The position numbers and the translations under genes were made by a program. DNA of 64,000 nt, from contig CAVXKO010000005.1 of assembly GCA_963762315.1 (NCBI GenBank), forward strand, positions 496,001 through 560,000, written 5' to 3'. Positions 1-7,614 of the stretch are shown in pieces (positions within the stretch are counted from its first letter, which is position 1; every line of letters starts with the position of its first letter). The stretch comes from RPQJ01 sp963762315. Its GTDB lineage: Bacteria; Pseudomonadota; Gammaproteobacteria; Steroidobacterales; Steroidobacteraceae. The notes below the pieces were generated by a model. The model saw nothing but the letters and a program-made list of their open reading frames with translations. It was not told where the DNA came from and made no database searches.

Positions 1-228
1 CGTGTTGAAGAAGCCCGGGTCGACGAGCTGCATGCCGGGCATGAACAACTCGGCGCGGATGATGAGCGCCATCGAGCCGCCGATCAGGAACATGATCAGG
101 CTGAACACCAGGTACATCGTGCCGATGTCCTTGTGATTGGTGGTCGTCAGCCAGCGCATGATGCCCTTGGCCGGGCCGTGATCGTCGTGACCGTGCGCGG
201 CGTGGTCGTGAGTGTGGGTCGAGCTCAT
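1..228 (-). CDS. ctaD: Cytochrome c oxidase subunit I, N-terminal part (cut by window edge)
   Basis: The first 76 codons of the haem-copper oxidase catalytic subunit read inward from the left edge; the rest lies outside the window. The N-terminus is His/Asp-rich, followed by the family signature TTNHKDIGTMYL and the first membrane helix (LVFSLIMFLIGGSMALI). In the family this subunit carries haem a and the a3-CuB centre that reduces oxygen to water in the inner membrane. The ATG starts 7 nt after the stop of ctaC on the same strand, so the two subunits are co-transcribed. Identity is secure although only the start is visible. Confidence 0.95.
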   Translation of the reverse strand, partial: MSSTHTHDHAAHGHDDHGPAKGIMRWLTTTNHKDIGTMYLVFSLIMFLIGGSMALIIRAELFMPGMQLVDPGFFNT

Positions 229-235
229 CGTGCGA

Positions 236-1129
236 TTACTCCGCGTTCGCGACCCGGAGGGCCGACTCAGTCTGTTGTGCAACCGGGGCAGCGAGCTGCG
301 CCGTCTTGGCGGCGGCGGTCGCGGCGGCCTGGCGCGCGCTCTTCTGCGCGGCGAGCCAGGCGGCGTAGTCGGCCTGCGACTTCACGACGACCACGATCGG
401 CATGAAGCCGTGGTCGCGGCCGCAGAGCTCGACGCACTGGCCGCGGTAGGTGCCTTCCTTGTCCGCCGTGAACCACAGCTCGTTGATGTAGCCCGGGATC
501 GCGTCCTTCTTGATCGCGAAGTCCGGCACCCACCAGGCGTGGATGACGTCGGCCGACGTGATCAGCATGCGCACCTTCTTGCCGACCGGCACGACGAGCG
601 GGTTGTCGACGTCGAGCAGGTAGTTGTCGACCTTGTTCACGTCGACGCCCGAGTCGAGCTGGCGCGCCTCGTTGCTCGCGCTCGCGAGCGTGGAGAAGAA
701 CGACACGCCTTCGTCGACGTACTCGTACTGCCACTTCCACTGGTAACCGGTCGCCTTCACGGTGATGTCGGAATTGCTCGTGTCGTCGATCTTCACCAGC
801 GTGCGCGCGGCCGGCACGGCCATGGCGACGAGGATCAGCACCGGGATGACGGTCCACACGATCTCGGCCGTCGTGCTGTGATCGAAGGTGGCCGGCACGG
901 CGCCCTTCGATTTCCGGAAGGTGGCGATCGAGTAGATCATCACGCCGAACACCGCGACGGCGATCGCCACGCAGACCCAGAGGATCAGCATGTGCAGGCC
1001 GTAGATCTCGCGGCTCAGTTCGGTGACGCCGACGCGCAGGTTCACGTCGGACCAGGCAGCCAGGGCCGGACCGGAAGCGAGCACCGAGAGTGCTGCACCG
1101 GCCGCGAGGGCACGCTTCACCATCTTCAT
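236..1129 (-). CDS. ctaC: Cytochrome c oxidase subunit II
   Basis: Subunit II takes electrons from cytochrome c through its CuA centre and passes them to subunit I. A signal peptide (MKMVKRALAAGAALSVLA) is followed by two membrane helices (around LHMLILWVCVAIAV and IVWTVIPVLILVAMAV) and a periplasmic cupredoxin domain. The CuA ligands are visible as CVELCGRDHGFM, with the upstream His in DVIHAWWVPDF. The start at 1129 is chosen because the signal peptide begins there; in-frame starts up to 1168 exist but add an unlikely leader. The Ala/Gln-rich C-terminus is variable in the family. It lies 70 nt downstream of the DUF2244 gene and just before ctaD. Confidence 0.95.
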   Translation of the reverse strand: MKMVKRALAAGAALSVLASGPALAAWSDVNLRVGVTELSREIYGLHMLILWVCVAIAVAVFGVMIYSIATFRKSKGAVPATFDHSTTAEIVWTVIPVLILVAMAVPAARTLVKIDDTSNSDITVKATGYQWKWQYEYVDEGVSFFSTLASASNEARQLDSGVDVNKVDNYLLDVDNPLVVPVGKKVRMLITSADVIHAWWVPDFAIKKDAIPGYINELWFTADKEGTYRGQCVELCGRDHGFMPIVVVVKSQADYAAWLAAQKSARQAAATAAAKTAQLAAPVAQQTESALRVANAE

Positions 1130-1199
1130 TGTCACCAGGACTCCCATTTGTTTACCGGCACTTGCCACCGCGGACAGCCTCCGGACCCGCGTCGACCCG

Positions 1200-1709
1200 T
1201 CAGGGCCTGAGCGCGGGTGATTCGCTCGTCTTCCCCACCAGTTGCTGGAGGCGCGACGCGAGGTTGCGTCGCTCCTCCTCCGTGAGAAACCGTCCCACTT
1301 CGCAGGCGCGGCCGTGCGACTCGATGACGAGCCGGCTCGGGTGTTGCGACCTTTGCGGGTCGCGCAGTTTAACCCTCGCCCAATGGCGAGGAAATACCAT
1401 CAGACTCAATCTATTGCCTGCGCCTCGCTCGATCGTCACCGTTTCATCCGAAACGACGATCACCTCGCGCTGGGCGCCGCTGCGCATGCTCGCGCGGACG
1501 GCCCACGCGAGCAGCCCGATTTCGAGGCCGGCGAACGGAAGTATCGGCCAGAGGCCGCGAAACGCGAAGAACAGCGCCACGGCGAACGTGAGCGCGGCCA
1601 GGCTCCCCACGAACAGCCGCGCGCCCTGCGGCGTGAGGGAACAGTTCGGCGCGAGCTCGATGCGGTGCTCGAGTTCGTGCGGCGGGGGGCGGTGTGAGGC
1701 AACGACCAT
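1200..1709 (-). CDS. DUF2244 family membrane protein
   Basis: This 169-residue protein has two adjacent membrane helices (about residues 33-50 and 53-70) followed by a soluble C-terminal domain that contains VIVVSDETVTIERG and ends in EEERRNLASRLQQL. It matches the DUF2244 family, which is often found beside cytochrome oxidase genes and has no established biochemical role. It precedes ctaC on the same strand by 70 nt, so a link to oxidase assembly or regulation is plausible but only by position. A sigma70-like promoter lies just upstream (1736-1764). Confidence 0.8.
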   Translation of the reverse strand: MVVASHRPPPHELEHRIELAPNCSLTPQGARLFVGSLAALTFAVALFFAFRGLWPILPFAGLEIGLLAWAVRASMRSGAQREVIVVSDETVTIERGAGNRLSLMVFPRHWARVKLRDPQRSQHPSRLVIESHGRACEVGRFLTEEERRNLASRLQQLVGKTSESPALRP

Positions 1710-1735
1710 CGCGGGACCGGCAGCGCAAAGGTCGC

Positions 1736-1764
1736 AATGTAGCTAGGTTGCGGCCCGTCGACAA
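1736..1764 (-). promoter_or_regulatory. Candidate sigma70 promoter for the DUF2244-ctaCD operon
   Basis: On the minus strand TTGTCG (1764-1759) and TACATT (1741-1736) are separated by 17 nt, about 27 nt ahead of the ATG at 1709. The spacer overlaps a short inverted repeat (AGGTTGCG / CGCAACCT) that could also attenuate read-through from bioD. Assigned by eye only. Confidence 0.35.
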
Positions 1765-1796
1765 CGCGCAACCTAAGGAAAGATTGAGCTTTTTCG

Positions 1797-2522
1797 TCAG
1801 GCCGGGGCCGCGGCGTCCAGCATGCGGCTCACGACCGAGCGGGCGATCGGTCCGGACAGGTGCCCGGCCGCGGCGGCTGGATCCGGATTCGGACCCAGGG
1901 GCGGCACGAGCGCGATGGGTGGGCCGCCCAACAGCCGCTCGAGCGAGTGGAGGTTGGCGTCGAGACGCTCGAAGTCCGGGTCGACCTGGTTGCCGATCCA
2001 GCCGAGGAAGGGGGACCGGCCGGCGTGCTGGATCGCCTCGACCGTCAGCCGGGCATGGTTGAGGCAGCCGAGCGTGAGGCCGACCACCACCACGACCCCC
2101 AGGCCGAGGCGCTCCGGCAGGTCGCTCAGGAATCCGAGCGGGTGCAGGGGGACCCGCCAGCCGCCGGCTCCCTCCACGACGGCGAGTTCCGCCCCGGCGG
2201 TGGCCTCGCCGTACCAGGCAACCAGGTCGTCGGCGGTGATTACCTGCCGTGCTTCCTCGGCGGCAAGATGCGGGGCGATCGCCGGTTCGAAGCAATAGGG
2301 GTTCACGAGTTCGTACGGCAGTTGGACAGAGGCGGCGGCCAGGAGCGCGAGCGCGTCGGTGTTCCGGAGCCTGCCTTCAGCGTCCCGCTCGGAGCCGCTC
2401 GCCAGGGGTTTCAGGCCCACGACCCGATGGCCAGCCTCGGCGATGGCGCGAGTCCAGGCGGCCGCCACGACGGTCTTGCCGACGCCGGTGTTGGTGCCCG
2501 TGATGAAGATGCCGGGGGTCAT
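1797..2522 (-). CDS. bioD: Dethiobiotin synthetase
   Basis: ATP-dependent carboxylation of 7,8-diaminopelargonate to dethiobiotin, the penultimate step of biotin synthesis. The N-terminal P-loop GTNTGVGKT is diagnostic, as are the KPLASGSE segment and EGAGGWRVPL. About 241 residues, normal for the family. The ATG at 2522 is preferred over a GTG three codons upstream because homologues begin MTPGIFITGTNTG. It is the last gene of the bioBFHCD cluster. It is separated from bioC by about 130 nt that include an AT-rich stretch (2565-2610), so it may also have a promoter of its own. Confidence 0.93.
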   Translation of the reverse strand: MTPGIFITGTNTGVGKTVVAAAWTRAIAEAGHRVVGLKPLASGSERDAEGRLRNTDALALLAAASVQLPYELVNPYCFEPAIAPHLAAEEARQVITADDLVAWYGEATAGAELAVVEGAGGWRVPLHPLGFLSDLPERLGLGVVVVVGLTLGCLNHARLTVEAIQHAGRSPFLGWIGNQVDPDFERLDANLHSLERLLGGPPIALVPPLGPNPDPAAAAGHLSGPIARSVVSRMLDAAAPA

Positions 2523-2653
2523 GAGGCGCACACGATATCGTCTACCTGGAGTTCACAGTCGGTACTCTGGGGATTTACTTGCATATTTACTGTAAGTACA
2601 AATTGAACAATTGCGGAGCGCTTTCTGCACCCTGATCCGAATGGGTGGCGGGT

Positions 2654-3562
2654 TCAGGAGCGTCCGGGCGGCAATCGGCGGCCAACGCTCCCCACGGGGA
2701 TGCGCGTCTCTCCTATGTCAGCAGTCTTCGTCCGGACAGGACCGACCGGACCCCAGGCCTGGCCGAACACCACCTCGTAGGTCGCGGGCAGTCTTCCGTC
2801 CTCGCGCCGGAAGGTTTCGTAGGCCTCGATCATCCGCCCGAGCGTGCGCTTGCCGGTCAGTCCTTTCGGCCGGCCGGTCGCGGCGTTGTGCGCGCCGATC
2901 GCCTTGAGGTCGCGCATCAACCCCCGCACCTCGTCGTAGGTCAGCGTGTAGCGTTCGACGTCCATCACCGGTTCGGCGAGCCCCGCCCGTACGAGGGCAT
3001 CGCCGAGGTCGTGCATGTCGAGGAAGGTGTTCACGTGCGGATGGCTGGCATCGGCCGCGAGCCAGGCGCGGCGTAGCTCGACCAGCGTGTCTGGGCCGAG
3101 GGTCGTGAACGTGAGGAGGCCGCCCGGCTTCAGCACACGCCGGCACTCCCGGAGGACGGCGTCCGGGTCCGGGCACCACTGCAGCATCAGGCTGCTGAAG
3201 ATGAGATCGACGCTGCCGTCGCGCAAAGGGAGTGCCGCCGCATCGGCGCCGACGCGGTCGAAACGGCGCAGCAGGGTCTGGCGGCGGCCCGCCTCGCGCA
3301 GCATGCCCTCGGCGAGATCCGCGGCCACGACGCGGCTGCCGCGATACCGGCGCTTCAGCTCAAGAGTGGCATGACCCGTGCCCGCGCCGAGATCCACCAC
3401 CACCTCGGGCTCGAGCTTCACCAGGTCCAGCCGGTCGAGCAGTTCGTTGCGCACCTGGGCCTGGAGAACGGCCGCCGCGTCGTAGGAAGCTGCCGCACGA
3501 CTGAAGGAGTCGCGGACGACGTCGTGGTCCAGGCCCAGCGTGACGGTGGGCGGCGGCGTCAT
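2654..3562 (-). CDS. bioC: Malonyl-ACP O-methyltransferase
   Basis: Methylates malonyl-ACP with S-adenosylmethionine, so that fatty-acid enzymes can build the pimeloyl chain of biotin. The Rossmann methyltransferase motif I is VVDLGAGTGHATLEL, followed by the acidic motif VVAADLAEGML and LRECRRVLKPGGLLTF. 302 residues, slightly longer than the E. coli enzyme. Its ATG overlaps the bioH stop as ATGA, indicating translational coupling. BioH later removes the methyl ester, so the two adjacent genes act at the start and end of the same pathway. Confidence 0.93.
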   Translation of the reverse strand: MTPPPTVTLGLDHDVVRDSFSRAAASYDAAAVLQAQVRNELLDRLDLVKLEPEVVVDLGAGTGHATLELKRRYRGSRVVAADLAEGMLREAGRRQTLLRRFDRVGADAAALPLRDGSVDLIFSSLMLQWCPDPDAVLRECRRVLKPGGLLTFTTLGPDTLVELRRAWLAADASHPHVNTFLDMHDLGDALVRAGLAEPVMDVERYTLTYDEVRGLMRDLKAIGAHNAATGRPKGLTGKRTLGRMIEAYETFRREDGRLPATYEVVFGQAWGPVGPVRTKTADIGETRIPVGSVGRRLPPGRS

Positions 3563-4566
3563 GTCGCGTCCTCACCTCTCCCGCTTGCGGGAGAGGTCGG
3601 CCGCAGGCCGGGTGAGGGCTCTGTACCTCTCCCGCTTGCGGGAGAGGTCGCGCAGAGCGCGGGTGAGGGCTGTTCCGCAACCCTCACCCCTCGCATCGCT
3701 GCTGCCGCATCGCCGCTCGCGCCCTCTCCCGCCGTGGCGGGCGAGGGCTCTTTATCTCTCCCGCTTGCGGGAGAGGTCGGCCGCAGGCCGGGTGAGGGCT
3801 TCTTGAGGAACGACACGACCTCCCACAGCACCTCGTCGGGGTGTGAAAGGAACGGCGCATGCCCGGCGCGCTCAATGACGTGAAAGCGCGCCGACGGCAA
3901 TCGCATCGCCAGTTCCCGCCCCGCTTCGGGTGGCGTCAGGCGATCACGCTCGCCGACGATCACGAGCGTGGGCGTCGCGATGCGCGGCAAGTCGTCGCGC
4001 AGGTCCACGTTGCGCAGGACTCCGAGCCCGGCGACCAGCGCGCGGGGGTCGGGTTCGCCATGCGTGGCGAGTTTGCTGCGCAAGGTGCGCAGCGCCTGCG
4101 CCGCATTCTCGTCTCCGAGGGCCTGCAGGGCGAGGAAGTTGCGCACCGTCGCACGGTAGTCGTCGGCGAGGCCGCGGGCGAAGCCGTCCAGCACGTCGCT
4201 GCGCATGCCGTGTTCCCAGCCGTCGCCCGCGACGAAGCGCGGCGTCGTCGCGATCAGCACCAGCGAGCCGATGTGCTGCGGATGCCGGCGCGCGAGTTCG
4301 AGCGCGACCATGCCGCCGAGCGACCAGCCGAGTACCGTGGCGCCGCGCGGGATCGCCGGGAACACGCTCGTGGCAAGGCCTGCGACATCCGTGATCTCGT
4401 TGCGCCACGCGCTGTGCCCGTGCCCCGGCAGGTCGACGACGTGCAGGCGCACGTGCTCGGCGAGCGAATCCAGCCACGGCCCCCACATGCCGCCGTGCAG
4501 CGCCCAGCCGTGCAGCATCACCACGTCCGGGCCGAAGCCGAGCCTCTCGATGTGCAGGGCGCTCAC
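3559..4566 (-). CDS. bioH: Pimeloyl-ACP methyl ester esterase with repeat-encoded C-terminal tail
   Basis: Alpha/beta hydrolase that removes the methyl group from pimeloyl-ACP methyl ester. The oxyanion region is LHGWALHGGMW, the nucleophile elbow GWSLGG, the acid lies in VIVGERDRLTP and the His in ERAGHAPFLSHPD. The GTG start (4566) overlaps the bioF stop. The normal enzyme would end near residue 252, after VVSFLKK. Here about 80 more residues follow, rich in SPGLRPTSPASGR-like units. They are encoded by four copies of a REP-like repeat (3575-3810), yet the ATGA overlap with bioC is preserved. The tail is probably unstructured; whether it affects activity cannot be told from the sequence. 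Confidence 0.9.
   Translation of the reverse strand: MSALHIERLGFGPDVVMLHGWALHGGMWGPWLDSLAEHVRLHVVDLPGHGHSAWRNEITDVAGLATSVFPAIPRGATVLGWSLGGMVALELARRHPQHIGSLVLIATTPRFVAGDGWEHGMRSDVLDGFARGLADDYRATVRNFLALQALGDENAAQALRTLRSKLATHGEPDPRALVAGLGVLRNVDLRDDLPRIATPTLVIVGERDRLTPPEAGRELAMRLPSARFHVIERAGHAPFLSHPDEVLWEVVSFLKKPSPGLRPTSPASGRDKEPSPATAGEGASGDAAAAMRGVRVAEQPSPALCATSPASGRGTEPSPGLRPTSPASGRGEDAT
3575..3810. repeat. REP-like repeat cluster, four copies inside bioH
   Basis: Four tandem units of about 48-75 bp. The core is a near-perfect hairpin CTCTCCCGCTTGCGGGAGAG, followed by a second small palindrome (GGCCGCAGGCC or GCGCAGAGCGC) and GGGTGAGGGCT. The third unit is a variant (CCCTCTCCCGCCGTGGCGGG) preceded by CCCTCACCCCTCGC. 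The same family recurs at 59740-59925. The repeat sits inside a coding frame and extends BioH. Confidence 0.85.
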
Positions 4567-5747
4567 GCGATCACGCCTTGCATGGCGAGCGCGCGCAACG
4601 CTTCGACCAGTCGCGCGACGTCCTGGTCCGAATGCGCGGCGGAGAAGGTCACGCGCAGTCGCGAGCTGCCCGCCGGCACCGTCGGCGGGCGGATGGCGGG
4701 AACCCACAACCCCTGCTCGAGCAGTGCGCGGCTCGCATCGAGCGCAGCGGACTCGCTGCCGAGGACGATTGGCTGGATCGGCGTCAGCGACGGCATCACG
4801 TTCATCCCGAGATCGCGCGCGGCCACGGCAAAGGTCTGCGCGAGGCCCAGCACGCGTGCACGACGCCACGACTCGTCCTGCATCACGCGCAAGGCTGCGC
4901 GCGTCGCGGCCGCCACCGCCGGCGGCAAGGCGGTCGTGTAGATGTAGGTGCGTCCGTGCTGGATCAGGCTTTCGATCAGCGTCTCGGAGCCGGCCACGAA
5001 AGCGCCGAACGTGCCGAGCGCCTTGCCGAGCGTGCACATCAGCACGGGCACGTCGTCGAGACGCAGGCCAGCAGCCTCCACCGAACCGCCGCCGTTCGCG
5101 CCGAGCACGCCGAACCCGTGCGCGTCGTCGACGAACAGCCACGCGCCGAATTCTGCGCACTGCCGCGCCACCTCGGACAACGGCGCAACATCACCATCCA
5201 TGCTGAAGACGCCATCCGTCGCCACCAGCGTATGCCCTGCGTGGTGCGCGGCGAGCCGGCGTCGCAACTCCGCCGCATCGCCATGCGGGTAGCGAGCAAA
5301 GTCCGCGCCGGTCGCGAGGCCCGCATCGAGCAGCGACGCGTGATTGAGCCGGTCCTCAAGCACGCGATCGCCGCGCGTCAGCAGCGTCGAGCCGACGGCG
5401 AGGTTCGCCATGTATCCGGTCGAGAACAGCAGCGCGCGCGGGCGACCGGTGAAAGCCGCGAGTTCCTCTTCGAGCGCGTGATGCTCAGAGCAGTGGCCGC
5501 TCACGAGGTGCGACGCGCCGCTGCCCACGCCCCAGCGGCGCGCAGCATCGACGAACGCTTCGGTCACGAGCGGATGATCGGCGAGGCCGAGGTAATCGTT
5601 GCTGCAGAACGCGACGACGTCGCGACCGTCCACCTGCACGCGCGCCGTGCCGGCGACGCGCGACTCGACCGTGCGCCGCCGCCGGTAGCGATGCGCGCCC
5701 TCGAGCGCCGTCAGTTCGGCGGCGAGGACCTCATCGAGCCGCGGCAT
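4563..5747 (-). CDS. bioF: 8-amino-7-oxononanoate synthase
   Basis: PLP enzyme of the alpha-oxoamine synthase family. It condenses pimeloyl-ACP with L-alanine to give 8-amino-7-oxononanoate. Visible motifs are FCSNDYLGLADHP, ALLFSTGYMANLA, the PLP-contact Asp in FVDDAHGFGVLG and the Schiff-base Lys in MCTLGKALGTFGAFVAGS. The start MPRLDEVLAAEL at 5747 is chosen by homology; the open frame extends further but with no family similarity. 394 residues. The start overlaps the end of bioB by 17 nt and the end overlaps the bioH GTG, so bioB, bioF and bioH are tightly coupled. Confidence 0.95.
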   Translation of the reverse strand: MPRLDEVLAAELTALEGAHRYRRRRTVESRVAGTARVQVDGRDVVAFCSNDYLGLADHPLVTEAFVDAARRWGVGSGASHLVSGHCSEHHALEEELAAFTGRPRALLFSTGYMANLAVGSTLLTRGDRVLEDRLNHASLLDAGLATGADFARYPHGDAAELRRRLAAHHAGHTLVATDGVFSMDGDVAPLSEVARQCAEFGAWLFVDDAHGFGVLGANGGGSVEAAGLRLDDVPVLMCTLGKALGTFGAFVAGSETLIESLIQHGRTYIYTTALPPAVAAATRAALRVMQDESWRRARVLGLAQTFAVAARDLGMNVMPSLTPIQPIVLGSESAALDASRALLEQGLWVPAIRPPTVPAGSSRLRVTFSAAHSDQDVARLVEALRALAMQGVIA

Positions 5748-6714
5748 TTTCCGGCGCGAGGCCGAGGCGGGCGAACAGCGCCTGGTCGTGGGTCTCGCCG
5801 GGATTCGGCGTAGTGAGCAGCTTCTCGCCGTAGAAGATCGAATTGGCGCCCGCGAGGAAGCACAGCGCCTGCACCGCATCGCTCATGTCGGTGCGCCCGG
5901 CGGAGAGGCGCACGTACGATTTCGGCATCAGCAGCCGCGCCGTGGCGATCGCGCGCACGAAGTCGAGCGGATCGAGGGGCGGCAGGCCGTGCAGCGGCGT
6001 GCCTTCCACCTGCACCAGCTGGTTGATCGGCACGCTCTCGGGGTGCTGCGGCAGGGTCGCGAGCGTGTGCAGCAGCGCGACGCGATCCTGGTCGGTCTCG
6101 CCCATGCCGAGGATGCCGCCGCAGCAGACGTTCAGGCCCGCATCCCGCACGGCCTGCAGCGTGTCGAGGCGGTCCTGGTACGTGCGCGTCGTGATGATCT
6201 CGCCGTAGAACTTCTCGGACGTGTCGAGGTTGTGGTTGTAGTAGTCGAGCCCCGCCTCCTTCAGCTCCGTCGCCTGCTGCGGCGTCAGCATGCCGAGCGT
6301 CGCGCAGGTCTCGAGGCCGAGCGCGCGGACCTCGCTCACCATCGCCTTGACCTTCTGCAGCTGGTGCGGCTTCGGGTTGCGGTAGGCAGCGCCCATGCAG
6401 AAGCGCGTCGCGCCGTTGGCCTTCGCGGCCTGCGCACGCTCCACCACCTCGCAGACTTCCATCAGTTCCTCGCGCTCGAGGCCGGTGTCGTAGCGAACGC
6501 TCTGCGGGCAGTAGGCACAGTCCTCGGGGCACGCCCCGGTCTTGATCGAAATGAGCGTGCTGACCTGCACCTTGTTCGGGTCGAAGTTCGACCGGTGCAC
6601 GCGCTGCGCATGGAACATCAAGTCGTTGAACGGCAGGCTGAAAACGGCCCGCGCCTCGGCGAGCGTCCAGTCATTGCGCACTTCGCCAAGGCGGTTCGGA
6701 TCGAGGATCGGCAT
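5731..6714 (-). CDS. bioB: Biotin synthase
   Basis: Radical-SAM enzyme inserting sulfur into dethiobiotin. The [4Fe-4S] motif is CPEDCAYCPQS (CxxxCxxC), and YNHNLDTS and the [2Fe-2S]-associated Arg and Cys regions follow (GLNVCCGGILGMGE). 327 residues. The ATG at 6714 has an AGGA ribosome-binding site at the expected distance. It is first in the minus-strand bioB-F-H-C-D cluster and divergent from comF. A candidate BirA operator lies between the two genes. Confidence 0.96.
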   Translation of the reverse strand: MPILDPNRLGEVRNDWTLAEARAVFSLPFNDLMFHAQRVHRSNFDPNKVQVSTLISIKTGACPEDCAYCPQSVRYDTGLEREELMEVCEVVERAQAAKANGATRFCMGAAYRNPKPHQLQKVKAMVSEVRALGLETCATLGMLTPQQATELKEAGLDYYNHNLDTSEKFYGEIITTRTYQDRLDTLQAVRDAGLNVCCGGILGMGETDQDRVALLHTLATLPQHPESVPINQLVQVEGTPLHGLPPLDPLDFVRAIATARLLMPKSYVRLSAGRTDMSDAVQALCFLAGANSIFYGEKLLTTPNPGETHDQALFARLGLAPENAAAR

Positions 6715-6836
6715 CGGGATTCCTGGCTGCACGCTGGAAGTGGCCGTTCCGGCGAGAAATGGCCCGTGCAGACGGGCGGGTTGCCGCGGAAGCTGGCCAC
6801 AGCGGCGGGCGGCAGTATTCAAAGCCGAACCGCTCC

Positions 6837-6869
6837 TTGTCAACCGACCATGGTTATTCAAGTTGACAG
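6837..6869. promoter_or_regulatory. Candidate BirA (biotin repressor) operator
   Basis: TTGTCAACC (6837-6845) and AGTTGACAG (6861-6869) form an imperfect inverted repeat with a 15-nt spacer. Seven of nine positions pair symmetrically. This resembles the known proteobacterial BirA box (TTGTAAACC, 14-16 nt, GGTTTACAA). It lies about 120 nt upstream of bioB, and the comF ATG (6850) falls inside the spacer. Bound BirA-biotinyl-AMP could repress bioB and might block comF as well. Confidence 0.55.
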
Positions 6870-7572
6870 AGTCCTGGATCGGCTCGGGGGCTGGCTCCTG
6901 CCGCCCCGCTGCATCCTGTGCCAGGGCCGGGGGCAGCGACCGGCCCTCGACCTGTGCGCCGCCTGCGAGGGCGACCTGCCGGCGCAGACCGGCTGCTGCC
7001 CGCGCTGTGCGCTGCCGATGGATCCCGACGAGGCTCTCGGCGAGTGCCCCCGTTGTCGCGCCGATCCACCTCCCTTCGACCGTTGTCACGTCCCTTTCCG
7101 ATACGAGTTTCCGCTCGGCGGACTCGTCCGGGCGCTCAAGTACGACGGTCACCTCGCCCACGCGAGGGTGCTGGGCACGTTGCTCGGCCGCTCGCTGCTC
7201 GCAGCCGGCTTGCATCGGGAAGTCGATGTACTGCTGCCGGTGCCGCTGCACCCGGACAAGCTGGTCGAGCGCGGCTTCAACCAGTCCATCGAGATCGCGC
7301 GGTGGGTGGCGCGCGAGACGCTTCGACCCTTCGAGACGCGAACGGTCGTGCGCTGCCGCCCGACGCGCCCGCAGGTCGGCCTGCCGCTCGTGGAGCGCGT
7401 CGCGAACCTGCAGGGTGCGTTCGAGGTCCCGGGTCTCGTCCGTGACCGTCGCGTGGCGGTGATCGACGACGTGATGACGACCGGCAGCACGGTGCGCGAG
7501 ATTGCGTGGGCGTTGCGCCGGGCCGGGGCCGGCACGATCGACGTCTGGTGCCTGGCGCGAACGCCCGGGTGA
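6850..7572 (+). CDS. comF: ComF family phosphoribosyltransferase-like protein
   Basis: 240 residues. An N-terminal zinc-finger-like region has paired cysteines (CILC, CAAC, CCPRC, CPRC), followed by a type I phosphoribosyltransferase fold with the PRPP-loop motif VAVIDDVMTTGSTV. ComF proteins are linked to DNA uptake and, in proteobacteria, to processing of imported single strands; the exact reaction is not established. The ATG at 6850 opens directly into MVIQVDRVLDRLGGWL. An association of comF with bio genes is common in proteobacteria. The start codon lies within the candidate BirA operator. Confidence 0.88.
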   Translation: MVIQVDRVLDRLGGWLLPPRCILCQGRGQRPALDLCAACEGDLPAQTGCCPRCALPMDPDEALGECPRCRADPPPFDRCHVPFRYEFPLGGLVRALKYDGHLAHARVLGTLLGRSLLAAGLHREVDVLLPVPLHPDKLVERGFNQSIEIARWVARETLRPFETRTVVRCRPTRPQVGLPLVERVANLQGAFEVPGLVRDRRVAVIDDVMTTGSTVREIAWALRRAGAGTIDVWCLARTPG

Positions 7573-7614
7573 AGCAGGTACACTCGCCGCCAGTCGAAGG
7601 GAGCACGGACCGGC

